Counted from the stretch's first letter, positions 20,756 to 31,427 are shown. The stretch: 64,000 bases of DNA from Tridacna crocea (GCA_943736015.1 OX031059.1:56927159-56991158), one strand, 5' to 3'. Numbers and translations: made by a program. The notes: generated by a model from the sequence alone, not told the origin.

Positions 20756-21130
20756 CTAAAAAGGTCCTCTAGTTGCTCCTAGCAGCTCAAGGGTTGATAG
20801 TTATTAAATTTTTACCTGTATGGTTCAATTTCGGAGTGCTGCCTAGCTGTAAGGCAATACCTCATAATAAAGTTAATTACACAAAATTACATGAAATTCA
20901 ATAGGCATGAATGTTTTTATGTGGGAGCTTGATCCACTTGATATAGTTCTAACCCATCCTGCTGATCAATTCTTCACTTTTGAGGAAATGTTTGAAAAAG
21001 CTGTCTTGTCTTAGCATCGTGCAGAGTGTAAAAATGATTGACGTGTTCGAAAAAAGCCAGTGATCTTTTTCCTCACCTTTAGTGTCCTTGTAAACCCATG
21101 GGCTGCTAAGTGCCACTCACAGACCTTTTG

Positions 21131-21190
21131 ACAGTGTAGATGAAGATCAGACACCACAGAAATTGCAGTGCGATCTTCAGTCAGTACTGG
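21131..21190. repeat. Dispersed GTAGATCAAGATCAGAC hairpin repeat, diverged
   Basis: ACAGTGTAGATGAAGATCAGA on the left and GTGCGATCTTCAGTC on the right. Confidence 0.6.
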
Positions 21191-21407
21191 TCAGTGAGAA
21201 GATATCTATCCTCTATTTACCTTTGAAATAGCAAAATTTTGGATTTCTGTCATTGGCACGAAAATTTTATTTCTTTTATTCAACTTGATATAGGCTAAAA
21301 TCATTTCTGCACCCGTACAAAAAGGAAAAAAAAACAAGAATTTGAAAAAATCGTTTCAGTTGATATCTGCCACTGAAGTTGAATTATGCTTTGTGAGAAA
21401 TTTTGGT

Positions 21408-21635
21408 TCAACCTATTACCACAAAATGCCAACTTTAAACGACCCTGAGAAAGAAGCTTATAGAAAACATTGTGGGAAAAGGAAAATGCTGGTAACCAGC
21501 ATTTTCTCCTTTTACCACAAGGTTTTCCACTCATCCAAAAACCAAATTTTGATTTTTCTCTCTCATTCATATTGTTGTCTGCAGATGCTTTAGAATTGGT
21601 CAAGTCTAAAATTTTATTGTGTGGTAAAGAGTTAA
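21408..21635 (+). mobile_element. TTAA-palindrome MITE, subfamily A
   Basis: TCAACCTATTACCACAAAATGC to GTGTGGTAAAGAGTTAA. The palindrome is intact around GCTGGTAACCAGC with one deletion in the left arm (GGGAAAAGGAAAATG). ORFs of 83-129 codons on both strands here are read-throughs. Confidence 0.88.
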
Positions 21636-21751
21636 TCCATCTGCAAAACATATCAACACATGTCAGTCTGTGCAGGCTGACCTTGGTCATAACAGTTTGT
21701 TTGTTTTTAAAACTTTCTGCATGCTAGAAAAACCATTCTGCTTCATCAAGT

Positions 21752-21991
21752 GAAGGTCCTGCAAGGCTCAGTGGATAAAGTAAAAGACTCATGGCCTTGA
21801 GACCTGGGTTCAAACATCTCTGGATTCAATGGGGGTGGTTTGTGGGAGTGTCCTTGGGCAAGACAGTTGAGAGCTCCAGCCTAGTACTGGTGAAACCATA
21901 ATCCATGGAAATACATGAATGTGTGAGATGTTGGGCTTGATATGACTGAAATAAGGTTGAAAGTGGGATACAACACCCTTCAATCAATCAA
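21752..21991 (+). repeat. tRNA-derived SINE
   Basis: The head carries a pol III A-box-like AAGGCTCAGTGGATAAAG (about 21763) and B-box-like GGGTTCAAAC (about 21806), about 40 nt apart as in a tRNA. The body runs to a tail of TCAATCAATCAA. The same SINE in reverse is at 46540-46979, interrupted by a MITE. About 240 bp, non-coding. Confidence 0.8.
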
Positions 21992-22032
21992 AAACCTCAT
22001 GAATGGTTTGGTTGTCAGACAAAATTGATTGT

Positions 22033-22212
22033 TTAAACCTTTACCCCATAAGGCATTTCTATGGTATCTCTGACAGCAAGGATGAAGTCGTTTCTTATCT
22101 GTATATGACACCTTTGCATAGCATAGAAAACATTCTGACAAAAGGTGAAATTGCTTGTCCAAAAGCTCCTACAAGCAATGCGTCGAAATGAGTGTCTACG
22201 GAGTAAAAGTAT
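22033..22212 (+). mobile_element. TTAA-palindrome MITE, subfamily C, degenerate
   Basis: AGGTGAAATTGCTTGTCC and CTACAAGCAATGCGTCG remain of the core, with the C-type right shoulder GAAATGAGTGTCTACGGAG. Much of both arms is gone. Confidence 0.55.
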
Positions 22213-22464
22213 AATTCCATTATTGTCTGATGACTTGCTTGGGTATTCATTAAACCACCTTTTGCCTTGTTTTTATCTTATTTCACAATACTGATATTTT
22301 CACATGTCTGAATGAATCAATCTGGCTCGACTCTGTAAGAATTGAAGTATATTAAACCTGAGTTTACATAAGTAACTGGTTACATGCTAATACGGTAAGA
22401 CAGAAATTGTTAGAATTCATTCAAATACCTTGCATTCTTACATTCTTCTGGGATAAAATTAGAC

Positions 22465-22691
22465 TTAACCCTTTACCAAACAACAAAATTTTAGACTTGA
22501 TCAAATTGAAGGCAAATGCAGACGACAAATAAATTTAACTAAAAATTCGAAATTTGTTTTGTGAAGGGTAGAAAACATTATGGGAAAAGGAGAAAATGCT
22601 GGTTACAGCATTTTCTCCTTTTCCCACAATGTTTTCAAAAGGCTTCCATCTCAGGGTCGTAAAAATCAGGGATTGTTTTGTAAAGGGTTAA
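22465..22691 (-). mobile_element. TTAA-palindrome MITE, subfamily A
   Basis: TTAACCCTTTACCAAACAAC to TTTTGTAAAGGGTTAA. The core is GCTGGTTACAGC, with a single C deleted; arms otherwise match. Confidence 0.92.
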
Positions 22692-23055
22692 ATACCAGAT
22701 GAATGCCAGTTTGAAATTACCATTCCAAGAAAAGATCAGCTAATGGGTAATTTCTTGTAGATGAGAGTAGATAATGGTCCCTAGAGGCACTCAGAAATGG
22801 TCTTTCTCACGACTATATTTGGCTTTGCGACCAGTGCTGCACAGCCTGATCCTTGATCTGCACTTTCCATTTTTCTGAAACAATGTAGTCAAAAGCAACT
22901 ATAAAATTAAAATCATTTAAGTCGTGTGTCCTGGTGGAAATGTATGATAGGTTTATTTGGCAGTCTTAAGGTTAACCCATTACAAAAGGATCTCTATTTT
23001 TCGGAAGTGTAAGTTCAAAGCTCCATTACCCTTTCAAAGACAAACCACAGTGAAA

Positions 23056-23299
23056 ACCTTACCAAACAATCCCTGATTTTCATGTCTTTTTTTAAAGTGG
23101 CCTTTTAAAATACATTGTGGGGTGGGGTAAAGGAGAAAATGCTGGTTACCAGCATTTTCTCCATTTCCCACTACGTTTTCTACCCGTCCAAAAACAAATT
23201 TCATTTTTCTAGTCACCTTAATTTTGTCGTCTGCAAATGCTTTTAGTTTTTTTTCAATTTTGGAACAGTGCAACATTTTGTCATTTGGTAGAGAGTTAA
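23056..23299 (+). mobile_element. TTAA-palindrome MITE, subfamily A
   Basis: The left terminus is partial (CCTTACCAAACAATCCC). The left arm has a GTGGGGTGGGGTAAAGG expansion; core GCTGGTTACCAGC; right end TTTGGTAGAGAGTTAA. Confidence 0.85.
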
Positions 23300-23323
23300 T
23301 TATGTTCTCTGAGGATGTTACTA

Positions 23324-23469
23324 TAGGGTTAATTCACGTTTTTGAGGTCGTTAACATTCGCAGAGGCCCGAAAAATGCTTTAATGCCCGTGTGCGAAGCA
23401 CAAGGGTGTTTAAGTATTTTGAAGGCCTCTGCGAATGTTAACGACCGAAAAAAACATGAATTAACGCTA
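23324..23469. repeat. ~145-nt continuous imperfect palindrome
   Basis: Perfect 23-bp arms at 23346-23368 and 23424-23446 (GGTCGTTAACATTCGCAGAG... and its complement). The pairing extends outward (GTTAATTCACGTTTTT with AAAAAACATGAATTAAC) and inward to a GTGTGC-GAA-GCACAA apex. It may be one end of a larger element, since TATTATTGCAT just outside is echoed inverted at about 24715. Confidence 0.8.
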
Positions 23470-23568
23470 TTATTGCATTAAGTAAAGGTATTTTAACAAT
23501 AATTTGCACAGATAACAAAAATATTTCCATAGAAATGCATATAAGCGAATTTCAAATGTACTGTACGT

Positions 23569-23773
23569 TCTTACGAACGAAGTCCGTAACAAAGAAACAA
23601 ATGAATAAATGCATGGCAGATATAAGGATCGGAGCGGGATTCGAACTCCGAACTCCCGGACGCAAAGCCAATACCCTAACCACTGAGCCAAAGAGATATC
23701 TCTCTGACGCAGTAGCCAGGTATTGTATTTAAATCGGGAGTATGCCATGCAGGAAGGAGTGGTCTCCCGTAAC
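23569..23773 (-). repeat. 205-bp direct repeat with tRNA-like head, copy 1
   Basis: On the minus strand it holds TTTGGCTCAGTGGTTAGGG (A-box-like) and GAGTTCGAATCCCGC (B-box-like). The repeat is essentially identical to 23891-24095 at an offset of 322 bp. The flanks do not form a tRNA acceptor stem, so it is read as a SINE head, not a tRNA gene. ORFs here are incidental. Confidence 0.75.
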
Positions 23774-23890
23774 ACACCCCCTCTTAAAGTCATCATTTAT
23801 TGATGACTCAAAGCCTTAGTAGGCAGGAAGTCCAATTTTGGACAACAAATGGGATTAATGGCTCAATGGCCAATCCCGGACGAGCCCCCA
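23774..23890. other. 117-bp spacer between direct repeats
   Basis: Single-copy in this window. With the repeats it forms a repeat-spacer-repeat unit. The spacer contains AATGGCTCAATGGCCAAT. Confidence 0.6.
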
Positions 23891-24095
23891 TCTTAAGAAC
23901 AAAGTCCGTAACAAAGAAACAAATGAATAAATGCATGGCAGATATAAGGATCGGAGCGGGATTCGAACTCCGAACTCCCGGACGCAAAGCCAATACCCTA
24001 ACCACTGAGCCAAAGAGATATCTCTCTGACGCAGTAGCCAGGTATTGTATTTAAATCGGGAGTATGCCATGCAGGAAGGAGTGGTCTCCCGTAAC
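23891..24095 (-). repeat. 205-bp direct repeat with tRNA-like head, copy 2
   Basis: Nearly identical to copy 1; the few differences are at its left edge (CTTAAGAACAAAGTCC against CTTACGAACGAAGTCC). Outer flanks carry TGTACGTT on the left and AACGTACA on the right, an 8-bp inverted pair around the whole unit. Confidence 0.75.
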
Positions 24096-24720
24096 AACGT
24101 ACATGGGTCAAAACCGGAAGTCGGCGAAGAAGTTTTTGTTATGATTGGGAAAGGGCCGTTAGTCCTGAATGCCAGTTTTGATTCTCTCGGTGTACATACA
24201 CTTCTATTGATTTTTAATACACACTGGACCTATGTGGAATAAACTTGGACACATTTGGACGATTACAACTAGGATGAATGCCTGGATATAAATTTCTGTA
24301 ACTGAAGGCAACAGAGGGTTCGATATACATCAAGCGAGCGGACCGATCACGTTTAAATGTGGGTGGGATGTATCTGGTTTAGAGTACATTTCATAGGTGA
24401 ATTTTTGTTCAAATCTTGATTAAACTGAGATTCTGTGCAAAGGTTTGTTTGTGGTGTACTAATATCATCAAAGAGATGCCATGAAAAGGATCGAATATGG
24501 TGCGAATTCCTACAGTTTGATGGTCGGAGTCTAGGGAAAATCTGACAAGCTCAAACGTTGTTTACAAGGTAAGCCCGAATCGAGGATATTGATAGTACAA
24601 AGCCGGTCGTTAACAGCGCGTGAATTTACTGATTAATACACGTTTTCTCCCGTTAACCGCCCGATTTTTACCCGTTAATACATGCTTATAATGGCCCGAA
24701 AAGGCAAGTTTTATGCAATA
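24096..24720. other. CpG-richer unique stretch
   Basis: No family repeat. The last 130 bp contain GGTCGTTAAC and several TTAAT/CGTTAA motifs resembling the 23324 palindrome, then ATGCAATAATA. It may be the right part of a ~1.4-kb element starting near 23324. Confidence 0.35.
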
Positions 24721-24814
24721 ATAATATGTAAATGTCTGAAATTTTGTTGGCTTGTTGACCATGTACCAAATAGTCATGAATTTTAATCCATGTGAGTTCT
24801 CTGTGACAGAAAAG

Positions 24815-24935
24815 CCGTCTTAGAATATTGTGGTAACCAGCATTTTCTCCTTTACCAACAAGAATTTCTGCCCTTTTGAAGACAAATCCAATTTTTTGAG
24901 CCATTTTTACTATGTTATCTGCACATCCTTTGACC
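24815..24935 (+). mobile_element. TTAA-palindrome MITE fragment
   Basis: GTGGTAACCAGCATTTTCTCC with a family-like tail (TATCTGCACATCCTTTGACC). The left arm is absent. Confidence 0.6.
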
Positions 24936-24946
24936 ACACACGAGTC

Positions 24947-25494
24947 TTAAAGGTGGGTATTTAGAATTTTTACATCTAACCAAATTAAAAAATATATTTA
25001 TCACTAAAATTCATATGAAAAAATAATACAAATCATCAATAATTAAGATTCATAAAATTACCAAAAAAATTTTTTTTGATGGTATTCCCTTAAAAGGCTA
25101 CATAGCCTCTTAAGGTATTTTTAGATTTCGCGCCAAAAATCAATAAAGCATTTCGGGAATGCCTAGTGACTGGCATGTGACTCATAACGCTTTAATTCCA
25201 TTACATAACAAACAAACAATAATTATTTTCCATAATGTCTTCTTCGGACGCTATGTTTGAAACTTCGTCTGTGTATTCCTGTATGTAAATGAGCGAATTG
25301 ATCATCTAAAAAGAGAATGTGTCTCCTGTCGGTGTCGACCTGGGCTGTAGTAAATCTCTAATTTCTTGTGTTGTTGGATGATGTTCGACTACTGGGGTTT
25401 TATGAATGAAAATTAAAAGGCTTTGGGAATATAAGGATGATTTTTATGCATTTTTGTACAATTTTCGTCCCACAATCTGAAGGGCCACCTTTAA
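24947..25494 (+). mobile_element. TTAA element with AAAGGTGGG ends, best termini
   Basis: TTAAAGGTGGGTATTTAG to GAAGGGCCACCTTTAA, 548 bp, TTAA on both sides and an 8-10 bp terminal inverted repeat. Empty-site sequence AATTATTTTCCATAATG is intact. No ORF. Confidence 0.9.
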
Positions 25495-25519
25495 CACTTC
25501 ATCTGTATGCTAGAAGTTT

Positions 25520-25895
25520 AAGGTAAGACCTGTGTAATGCACTTCCGGTGAACATTTGGCAAAAATTCTAATTGGTTGTTAAATAAGGATAAATAAGGAT
25601 TTATGCAGAAATAATATTTTTGCACATTTCTAACGGATCAGAAATTCCGTTTATGTCTATCTTGAAACTATTTTTGATATTTTTGTTCGTTTTCTAAAAA
25701 GGGAGGTAATTATTATCTCTTTTTCAATTGAGAATATAGCGGTTTTAGATTTATAAATGATAATTCAAAGAAGGGAAAAATGTAAAAAATGAAAAGGTGA
25801 AAGTAGTTCAATAATACTAATTTTTAATTATAGCTAATTTTGCATGATGATATTTTAGTGGAAATAGCTTTTTTCCATTACACAGGTCTTACCTT
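25520..25895. mobile_element. 376-bp MITE with perfect 20-bp TIRs
   Basis: It starts AAGGTAAGACCTGTGTAATG and ends with the exact complement CATTACACAGGTCTTACCTT. The AT-rich interior contains AAAGGGAGGTAATTATTATC. A diverged internal copy lies at about 34430-34740 within the GTTCATGAAC element. No ORF; superfamily not assigned. Confidence 0.85.
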
Positions 25896-25949
25896 GAGAC
25901 TTGGGCCAAATGGAGCAAACAATAAAATGCTCTGGCAGAAAAGGTAGTA

Positions 25950-28010
25950 CAGCATAAAGCTTTGTTTATTGGCGAGCGATAACCATAGCAGTAGCGGCAG
26001 CGGCAGGGTAGGCGGCAGCAGCATCGGTAGTGGCAGTGTTCTTTTCCGCTGGAATGTCTGTTTATTGACACAATGTAGCAGTAGCAGTTTTCTTTTCCAT
26101 CATGGTCCCCGTATGGCCAACTCTAGAACATTGTAATCAAGATATCATTATGCCCCCCTTCTAAGAAGCGGGGGTATGTTGCTTTGCACTTGTCAGTCTG
26201 TGTGTCGGTCAGTCCCTAGACCACATTTTTGTCCAGAGTATAACTCAAAAAGTATTTCAGGTATCATCTTGAACCTACATAGGTATATAGATCTCTTTAT
26301 GGAGAAGTGCAGTGCACAAGAATCATAACTCAGCCCATCATATTTATGGAGTTATTGTCCTTTGTTGAAATTCATACTTAATTTTTGTCTGGAGCATAAC
26401 TCTAAAAGTAATTCAGGTATCATCTTGAAACCTCATAGGTGGATAGATCTCATTAAGAAGAAGTGCAGTGCACAAGTACCATAACTCTCCCCATCATATT
26501 TATGGAGTTACTGCCCTTTGTTGATTTTCATACTTAATTTTTGTCCGGAGCATAACTCAATAAGTATTTCAGGTATCACCTTGAAACCTCATAGGTGGAT
26601 TAATTTTATTAAGGAAATGTGCAGTGCACAAGAACCATAACTCTGCTCATCATATTGTTTGAGTTATTGCCCTTTGTTGATTTTCATACTTAATTTTTGT
26701 CCGGAGCACAACTCAAAAAGTTTTTCAGGTATCATCTTGAAACTACATAGGTGGATAGATCTTACCAAGGAGAAGTGTAGTGCACAAGAATAATAACTCT
26801 GCTCATCATATTTATGGAGTTATTGCCCTTCGTTTATTTTCACACTTAATTTTTTGTCTGGAGCATAACTCTAAAAGTATTTCAGGTATCATCTTGAAAC
26901 CTCATAGGTGGATAGATCTCATTAAGGAGAAATGCAGTGCACAAGTACCATAACACTGCCCATCATATTTTTGGAGTAATTGCCCTTTGTTGATTTTCAT
27001 ACTTAATTTTTGTCTGGAGCATAACTCGGTAAGTATTTCAGGTATCATCTTAAAACTTTATATGTGGATAGATATTATTCAGGAGAAGTGCATTGCACAA
27101 GAACCGTAACTTTGTCCATTATATTTTTGCAGTTATTGCCCTTTGTTGATTTTCATACTTAATTCTTTTCTGGAGCATAACTTAAAAAGTATTTCAGGTA
27201 TCACCTTGGAACCTCATAGGTGGATTAATCTTATTTAGGAGAAGTGCAGTGCACAAGAATCATAACTCTGCCCATCATATTTATGGAGTTATTGCCCTTT
27301 GTTGATTTTCATACTTAATTTTTTTCCGGAGCAGAACTCAAAAATTATGTGAGGTATAATCATGAAATTTTAAAAGTTGATAGTTCACATAAATGGGAAG
27401 TGCATTGCCTAAGAATTGTTAATTTATCATCAATAATTTTTGAGTAATTACCCTTTGTTCGTTTTTACACTTTGAACTTAACAGTTTATAATCACGTTAT
27501 ATTTAGAATTGGATGCCATTAGGGGGGCATACATGTTTTACAAACATCTCCTGTTATTATTGGATTATGTATTCTATTGCTGAAGCAATAAAAGGAGAAG
27601 ACGTTGCCGATGGAGAGTCCATCCGATATTAAAGAGTCGCCATGCATGGACTTGGCAATTTTCATACCCTAGTTACAGAACTTGAGTAATTGGGAGACAA
27701 ATTCTTGGAATATCATAAGATGTTGAATTTGTTCTCTTTTGCGCGTGTTTTCTTGATACGAAACAAAGGTAATTCTTGGAAATCCCCTTCGTGACAAGTG
27801 CAGCAGCTAGCGGTGAGCGGATTTAAATGCCCCATGGAGCATTCTAGTGGCGAGTGGTAAATGGCGTAAAAAAGGGCTGCTCTGCCGATCTGCCACCACC
27901 GCGCGCCAGTAAACACTACATAGGAGAACTGTACATAGTAAAAAAATCCGTTGCCGCTACCACTACCGCCACTGTTACGGCTCGCCAGTAAACGAGGCTT
28001 AAGCCTACAC
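25950..28010. mobile_element. Composite unit bounded by GGCAGCGGC-rich inverted repeats
   Basis: The left boundary (about 25955-26040) reads GTTTATTGGCGAGCGATAAC then GTAGCGGCAGCGGC. The right boundary (about 27940-28010) is its inverse, GCCGCTACCACTACCGCC then GGCTCGCCAGTAAACGAGGC. About 50 bp match imperfectly. The class 3 HINE at 26148 lies between. A 128-codon minus ORF at 27713-28099 runs through the right repeat and is not a gene. Confidence 0.6.
26148..27560 (+). mobile_element. HINE-like tandem-repeat element, class 3
   Basis: The 5' end is TTATGCCCCCCTTCTAAGAAG with a GGGGG stem partner; a short GTGTCGGTCAGTC head follows. The core has about eight diverged ~155-bp repeats (GGAGCATAACTC, TATTTCAGGTATCATCTTG, GAAGTGCAGTGCACAAGAA, GAGTTATTGCCCTTTGTTG). 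The 3' module is AGGGGGGCAT, inverse of the 5' end, then hairpin ATGTTT-TAC-AAACAT and tail CTCCTGTT. Sequence unrelated to classes 1 and 2 but the layout is the same. Non-coding. Confidence 0.78.
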
Positions 28011-29027
28011 AGAGTATCCAGTCGAATCTTGAATTCAATTATGCTCTCTATTACTGTTAATGTATTATGACAAAGACAGCCTAGACATGAAGATGGCACA
28101 GTTTTTCGCTAGCCTGAACATAAAAAGTGCCAAATCTGAGCTTTTGTGATTTTGTGTGTGCTCAAGGAAATACATCTTTAATTCATTACTTATAAAAAAA
28201 GAATGTGTATTGTTTGTCTTGGTAACATCTTGGACAACTTAAAAAAAAGGTCATGTTAGATCAGTGCGCAAGTCACTGGGACAAATGCTAGAAAAACCTT
28301 GTGTACATTGTAGAGGCCATGACTTTAGTTCAGTGCACATGCAGGTGTTTCAGATGTTTTATATTTATGGTACTTTGGTGGCGATCAAAAAGTAGGTCAC
28401 TAGGACAAATCTTTGAAGAACAGTGTGTGCATTCAAAAGGCTGTTATCTGCGCATGTCTTATTCTTCGAAGATTCGACCTTTCTTATATGACGCAGCTCT
28501 ATCCCCGATATCGGGCAGACTGTAGTATTACACGCTTTCAAATAGCAATGGAGAAAATGTTTTTTATCAATATGTTTGAGGAAAAAATCAGGCCTGTTTT
28601 ATTCCCAGATTTCTCTAAACTGCTGATCATAGCCGAGCGAATCACACTAGATAGCGTTTTATTGAGTAAACATTTATTTTAGTTTGAAATTCAAAGTAAC
28701 GGTTGGCGCGTAGGAAAGTGGTTCTGTACCCAAAATGCCTAAATCAGATGAGTATTTATAGAATGCCATCTAGCAGGAGATAATGTTCAAAAGGCCACAT
28801 TTCCAATCCAACATCCATGAAAATTTGTAAGAATGTGATGATATCTTGGATAGCAGTATAAATAGATCACATTTGGTCACAGAATAAATGAATGAATGAA
28901 TGAATGTTGTTTTATGGGGCACCCACAGCTTTGGTCATTTAGCATGCATAGGGTCACAGAATAGGTTACTGGGACAAATCTCAGAAAAACCTTGTATGTT
29001 ATCTGGAGCCGCATCAGTTTACAACTT
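28011..29027. other. No gene; HINE-like and SINE-tail scraps
   Basis: 28255-28470 holds decayed class 1 core units (AGTCACTGGGACAAATGCTAG, AAAACCTTGTGTACATTGTAG). 28884-28945 has GAATGAATGAATG followed by a GTTGTTTTATGGGGC segment typical of SINE tails. No supported exon. Confidence 0.5.
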
Positions 29028-29205
29028 GCCTACCTGGGTAGCTCAGTGATTAGTGCATCTAACTCTTGACTGGATGGTTGTGAGTTCGACACCTGGTTGA
29101 GGCGAACTTTTGATCTGGTGATTTTTCTCCTCTCACTTTTGTAAATACAGATGTGTCAGCACTCGTGTAAGAAAGCCAGAAAAACACCAATGTCATGTAT
29201 TTTAA
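29028..29205 (+). repeat. tRNA-derived SINE
   Basis: GGGTAGCTCAGTGATTAGTG (A-box-like) and GAGTTCGACACCT (B-box-like) are about 40 nt apart, followed by a non-tRNA body. The acceptor stem does not close, so it is not a tRNA gene. Confidence 0.7.
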
Positions 29206-29236
29206 GGTACGAGTACACTGACTGCTGCCCTATGAC

Positions 29237-29441
29237 TTAACCTTTTACCAAAGGACAAAATTTTAGACTTGTCCAATTTCAAAGCATCTGCAAACGACAA
29301 CATAAATGTGACTAAAAATTGAAATTTGGTTTCGGAAGAGTATGAAAATATTGTGGGAAAAGGAGAAAATGCTGGTAAGCAGCATTTTCTCCTTTTCTCA
29401 CAATGTTTTCTATAGGCTTCTTTATCGTTGGAAAGAGTTAA
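29237..29441 (-). mobile_element. TTAA-palindrome MITE, subfamily A
   Basis: TTAACCTTTTACCAAAGGAC to GTTGGAAAGAGTTAA. The core reads GCTGGTAAGCAGC with one mismatch. The right shoulder is shortened. Confidence 0.88.
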
Positions 29442-30084
29442 GCTGTAAAAATGTAGTAAACACAAAAGTTTACAGTTTTATTGATCTTGGATCACTTCTC
29501 TCAGGTGAGTGCTTTAGGGTAGGTAGCCCTCTTGTTTATTTTCTGTCATTAATTTAGCTTTGAAAGAGTTAAAAATAGCCAAGGTTCTTCATGATTACTT
29601 AATCTTCCTAAACAGGAACTTAATCCATCACTATACAATTTTCAGACTAGCCTCATTTGAGGATTTCCAGAGAAACAAATTTGAAACAAATTTACCCTTT
29701 AACCTGAGGGAAAAGCCTTTAGGAAACATGGAAAAATTAAAAAAACACCAATGAGCAGCATTTGTATCATTATTTCACAGTGTTTACTTCTGTTCCATGA
29801 ACTTCTTCAGTTACACCAATCTAAACTTGTTGCCTGCAGATGCTTTCAATTTAGACAATATTTGGTTGACAAAGACTGTAAAAGTATCAGTCTACATGTT
29901 TCGTTTGTTCTACCTTGATCAGTACAGCAAAAGGACCCAATGTTTCTTGCAATATCCCATGGATAAAATGAAAGATTTGCTTTTATCACTGTTTTATGCA
30001 GCTTTCAAGAGTATTTCTAAAATACTGGTTAACAGTATATTCTCCTTGTCTTACCTTGTTTTGCTTCCTTTCCATGGACAGCTA
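29442..30084. other. Degenerate MITE sequence, no gene
   Basis: 29615-29880 is an old TTAA-palindrome MITE (AACCTGAGGGAAAAGCC, GCAGATGCTTTCAATTTAG). About 30010-30080 keeps ACTGGTTAACAGTATATTCTCC of a second. A 212-codon frame (29797-30435) runs across these, the next palindrome and the next element. Confidence 0.55.
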
Positions 30085-30158
30085 TTATCATGTATGACAT
30101 GTTTCATCTGCTGTCTGCAAGCTTGCAGACAGCAGATGAAACATATCATACATGATAA
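30085..30158. repeat. 74-bp near-perfect palindrome without spacer
   Basis: Two 37-bp arms meet at CTGCAAG|CTTGCAG with one mismatch (GACATG against CATATC). The outer ends are TTATCATGTATGA and TCATACATGATAA. It ends 17 bp before the element at 30176. Confidence 0.9.
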
Positions 30159-30175
30159 TTGTTTGGGCGACCCTA

Positions 30176-30576
30176 CATCTTTGCGAGCCAAGTTTACGAT
30201 GACTACGTGGATCTTACCTTGGCTGATTGAGCCCGATTTCGAGATTCCTGCGATGCGCCCTCTATTGAATGCTGGTTATTACCCTCTTTACATCATATTT
30301 CTAAAAGCAAATGAAATGTTGTTTTACAAACCCCTTATGAATACACAGGAAGCGATAAGCAGACATCCACGTGGATTTCCATGTTTACCTTCTATTCGAA
30401 AGGTAGCGACCTTGTTCTATTTTTATCAAAGATGAAATGCTACAAGCGATTTCATTTGTTGCAGCTAGATCTGGCTGCATCCAATGAAAAAGCGTATCGG
30501 GTGAATGTAAAAATCAAGCTCAATCCGTGAAGGGTAGAGAAACGTAGTGAATCGTCAGCCTTGGCTTGGAAAGATG
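30176..30576 (+). mobile_element. Mutator-like long-TIR MITE, internally deleted (401 bp)
   Basis: CATCTTTGCGAGCCAAG to CCTTGGCTTGGAAAGATG. Flanks GCGACCCTA and GTGGGCCTA match at 6 of 9 positions. About 150 bp of the interior are missing compared with 364-919. Confidence 0.75.
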
Positions 30577-31199
30577 GTGGGCCTAATACCTTCTTGCTGT
30601 TAGTATTTGGTACATCTGCATAGCAAGCACATGGTGTTGAAATTTTAAATCTACTAAAAGAAACTTTTTAATCTGTGGAATGTATGAAATCACTTCCATG
30701 TTTTCATGATTATTTTTCTCCCTAATCATTATTTCACTTGGATTGCAGTACATTACGAAAATGCCTTCATGATTTATTTATATCTAACACAGATGTTGGA
30801 AAAAAAAATCTAAATATTTTTCCATGGTAATATAAACATTTTCAGAGATGTAAATTAAAAAGGAAAAACATGTATCGACCAGTTCTCTATTCTGACATCT
30901 TACCTTGGATAATCAAAATCTATCAATGAGAGTCCCACGCTTTGCAGCCAAATAATTTTTAGCCCTCTTTTCATCCTAAAAATGTGGTTATTATCATATT
31001 CTTCCTTTCCAACAGTGTTTTTGAAGGCCTCTTTTCTTAGACTTATGATAATTGGGATTGCTTGGCAAAGTGTAAATCTATGACCAAAATTACTTGTTTT
31101 ATTATGTGCCTGAGGAAAGAAGGTTCTTGAAGACCTCACTGGACAAGAGGAAAATGTTCGAAACCAAATTCTTCATTTAGAACTGTTTTCATGTCTTTT
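30577..31199. other. No gene; one MITE scrap
   Basis: Unique AT-rich sequence. 30985-31078 is a minus-oriented MITE remnant (TTCCTTTCCAACAGTG, then GGGATTGCTTGGCAAAG). Confidence 0.5.
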
Positions 31200-31427
31200 T
31201 TAACCCTTCACTACACAATCTGATGTTTTAACTACCCTAGAGAACAAGGCTTTTGAAAATATTGTGGGAAAAGGAGAAAATGCTAGTAAACCATCATTTT
31301 CCCCTTTTCCATACATTATATTTACTACCCTATCAAAGATAGAAATCATTTATAAAACTAACTGTAAAATATTGTCTGTAAATGCCTTCAATTTGGTTAA
31401 ATCCAAACGTCATGGTAAAAAGCTAAA
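31200..31427 (+). mobile_element. TTAA-palindrome MITE, subfamily A
   Basis: TTAACCCTTCACTACACAATC; the core GCTAGTAAACCATCATTTTC is altered. The right end is decayed (CATGGTAAAAAGCTAAA). Confidence 0.8.

Noticed and set aside
23626-24022. tRNA genes on the minus strand
   Set aside because: A- and B-box-like motifs are present, but the acceptor stem does not pair and no clean anticodon arm is seen; better read as SINE heads.
23569-24095. Miniature LTR retrotransposon
   Set aside because: The direct repeats do not both begin TG and end CA, and no primer-binding site or polypurine tract was found.
27713-28099. 128-codon minus-strand ORF with a Gly/Ser stretch
   Set aside because: The Gly/Ser part is a translation of the GGCAGCGGC-type inverted repeat; no start or splice context.
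29797-30435. 212-codon ORF, the longest in the window
   Set aside because: It crosses a degenerate MITE, the 74-bp palindrome and a long-TIR element, and no part resembles a protein domain.
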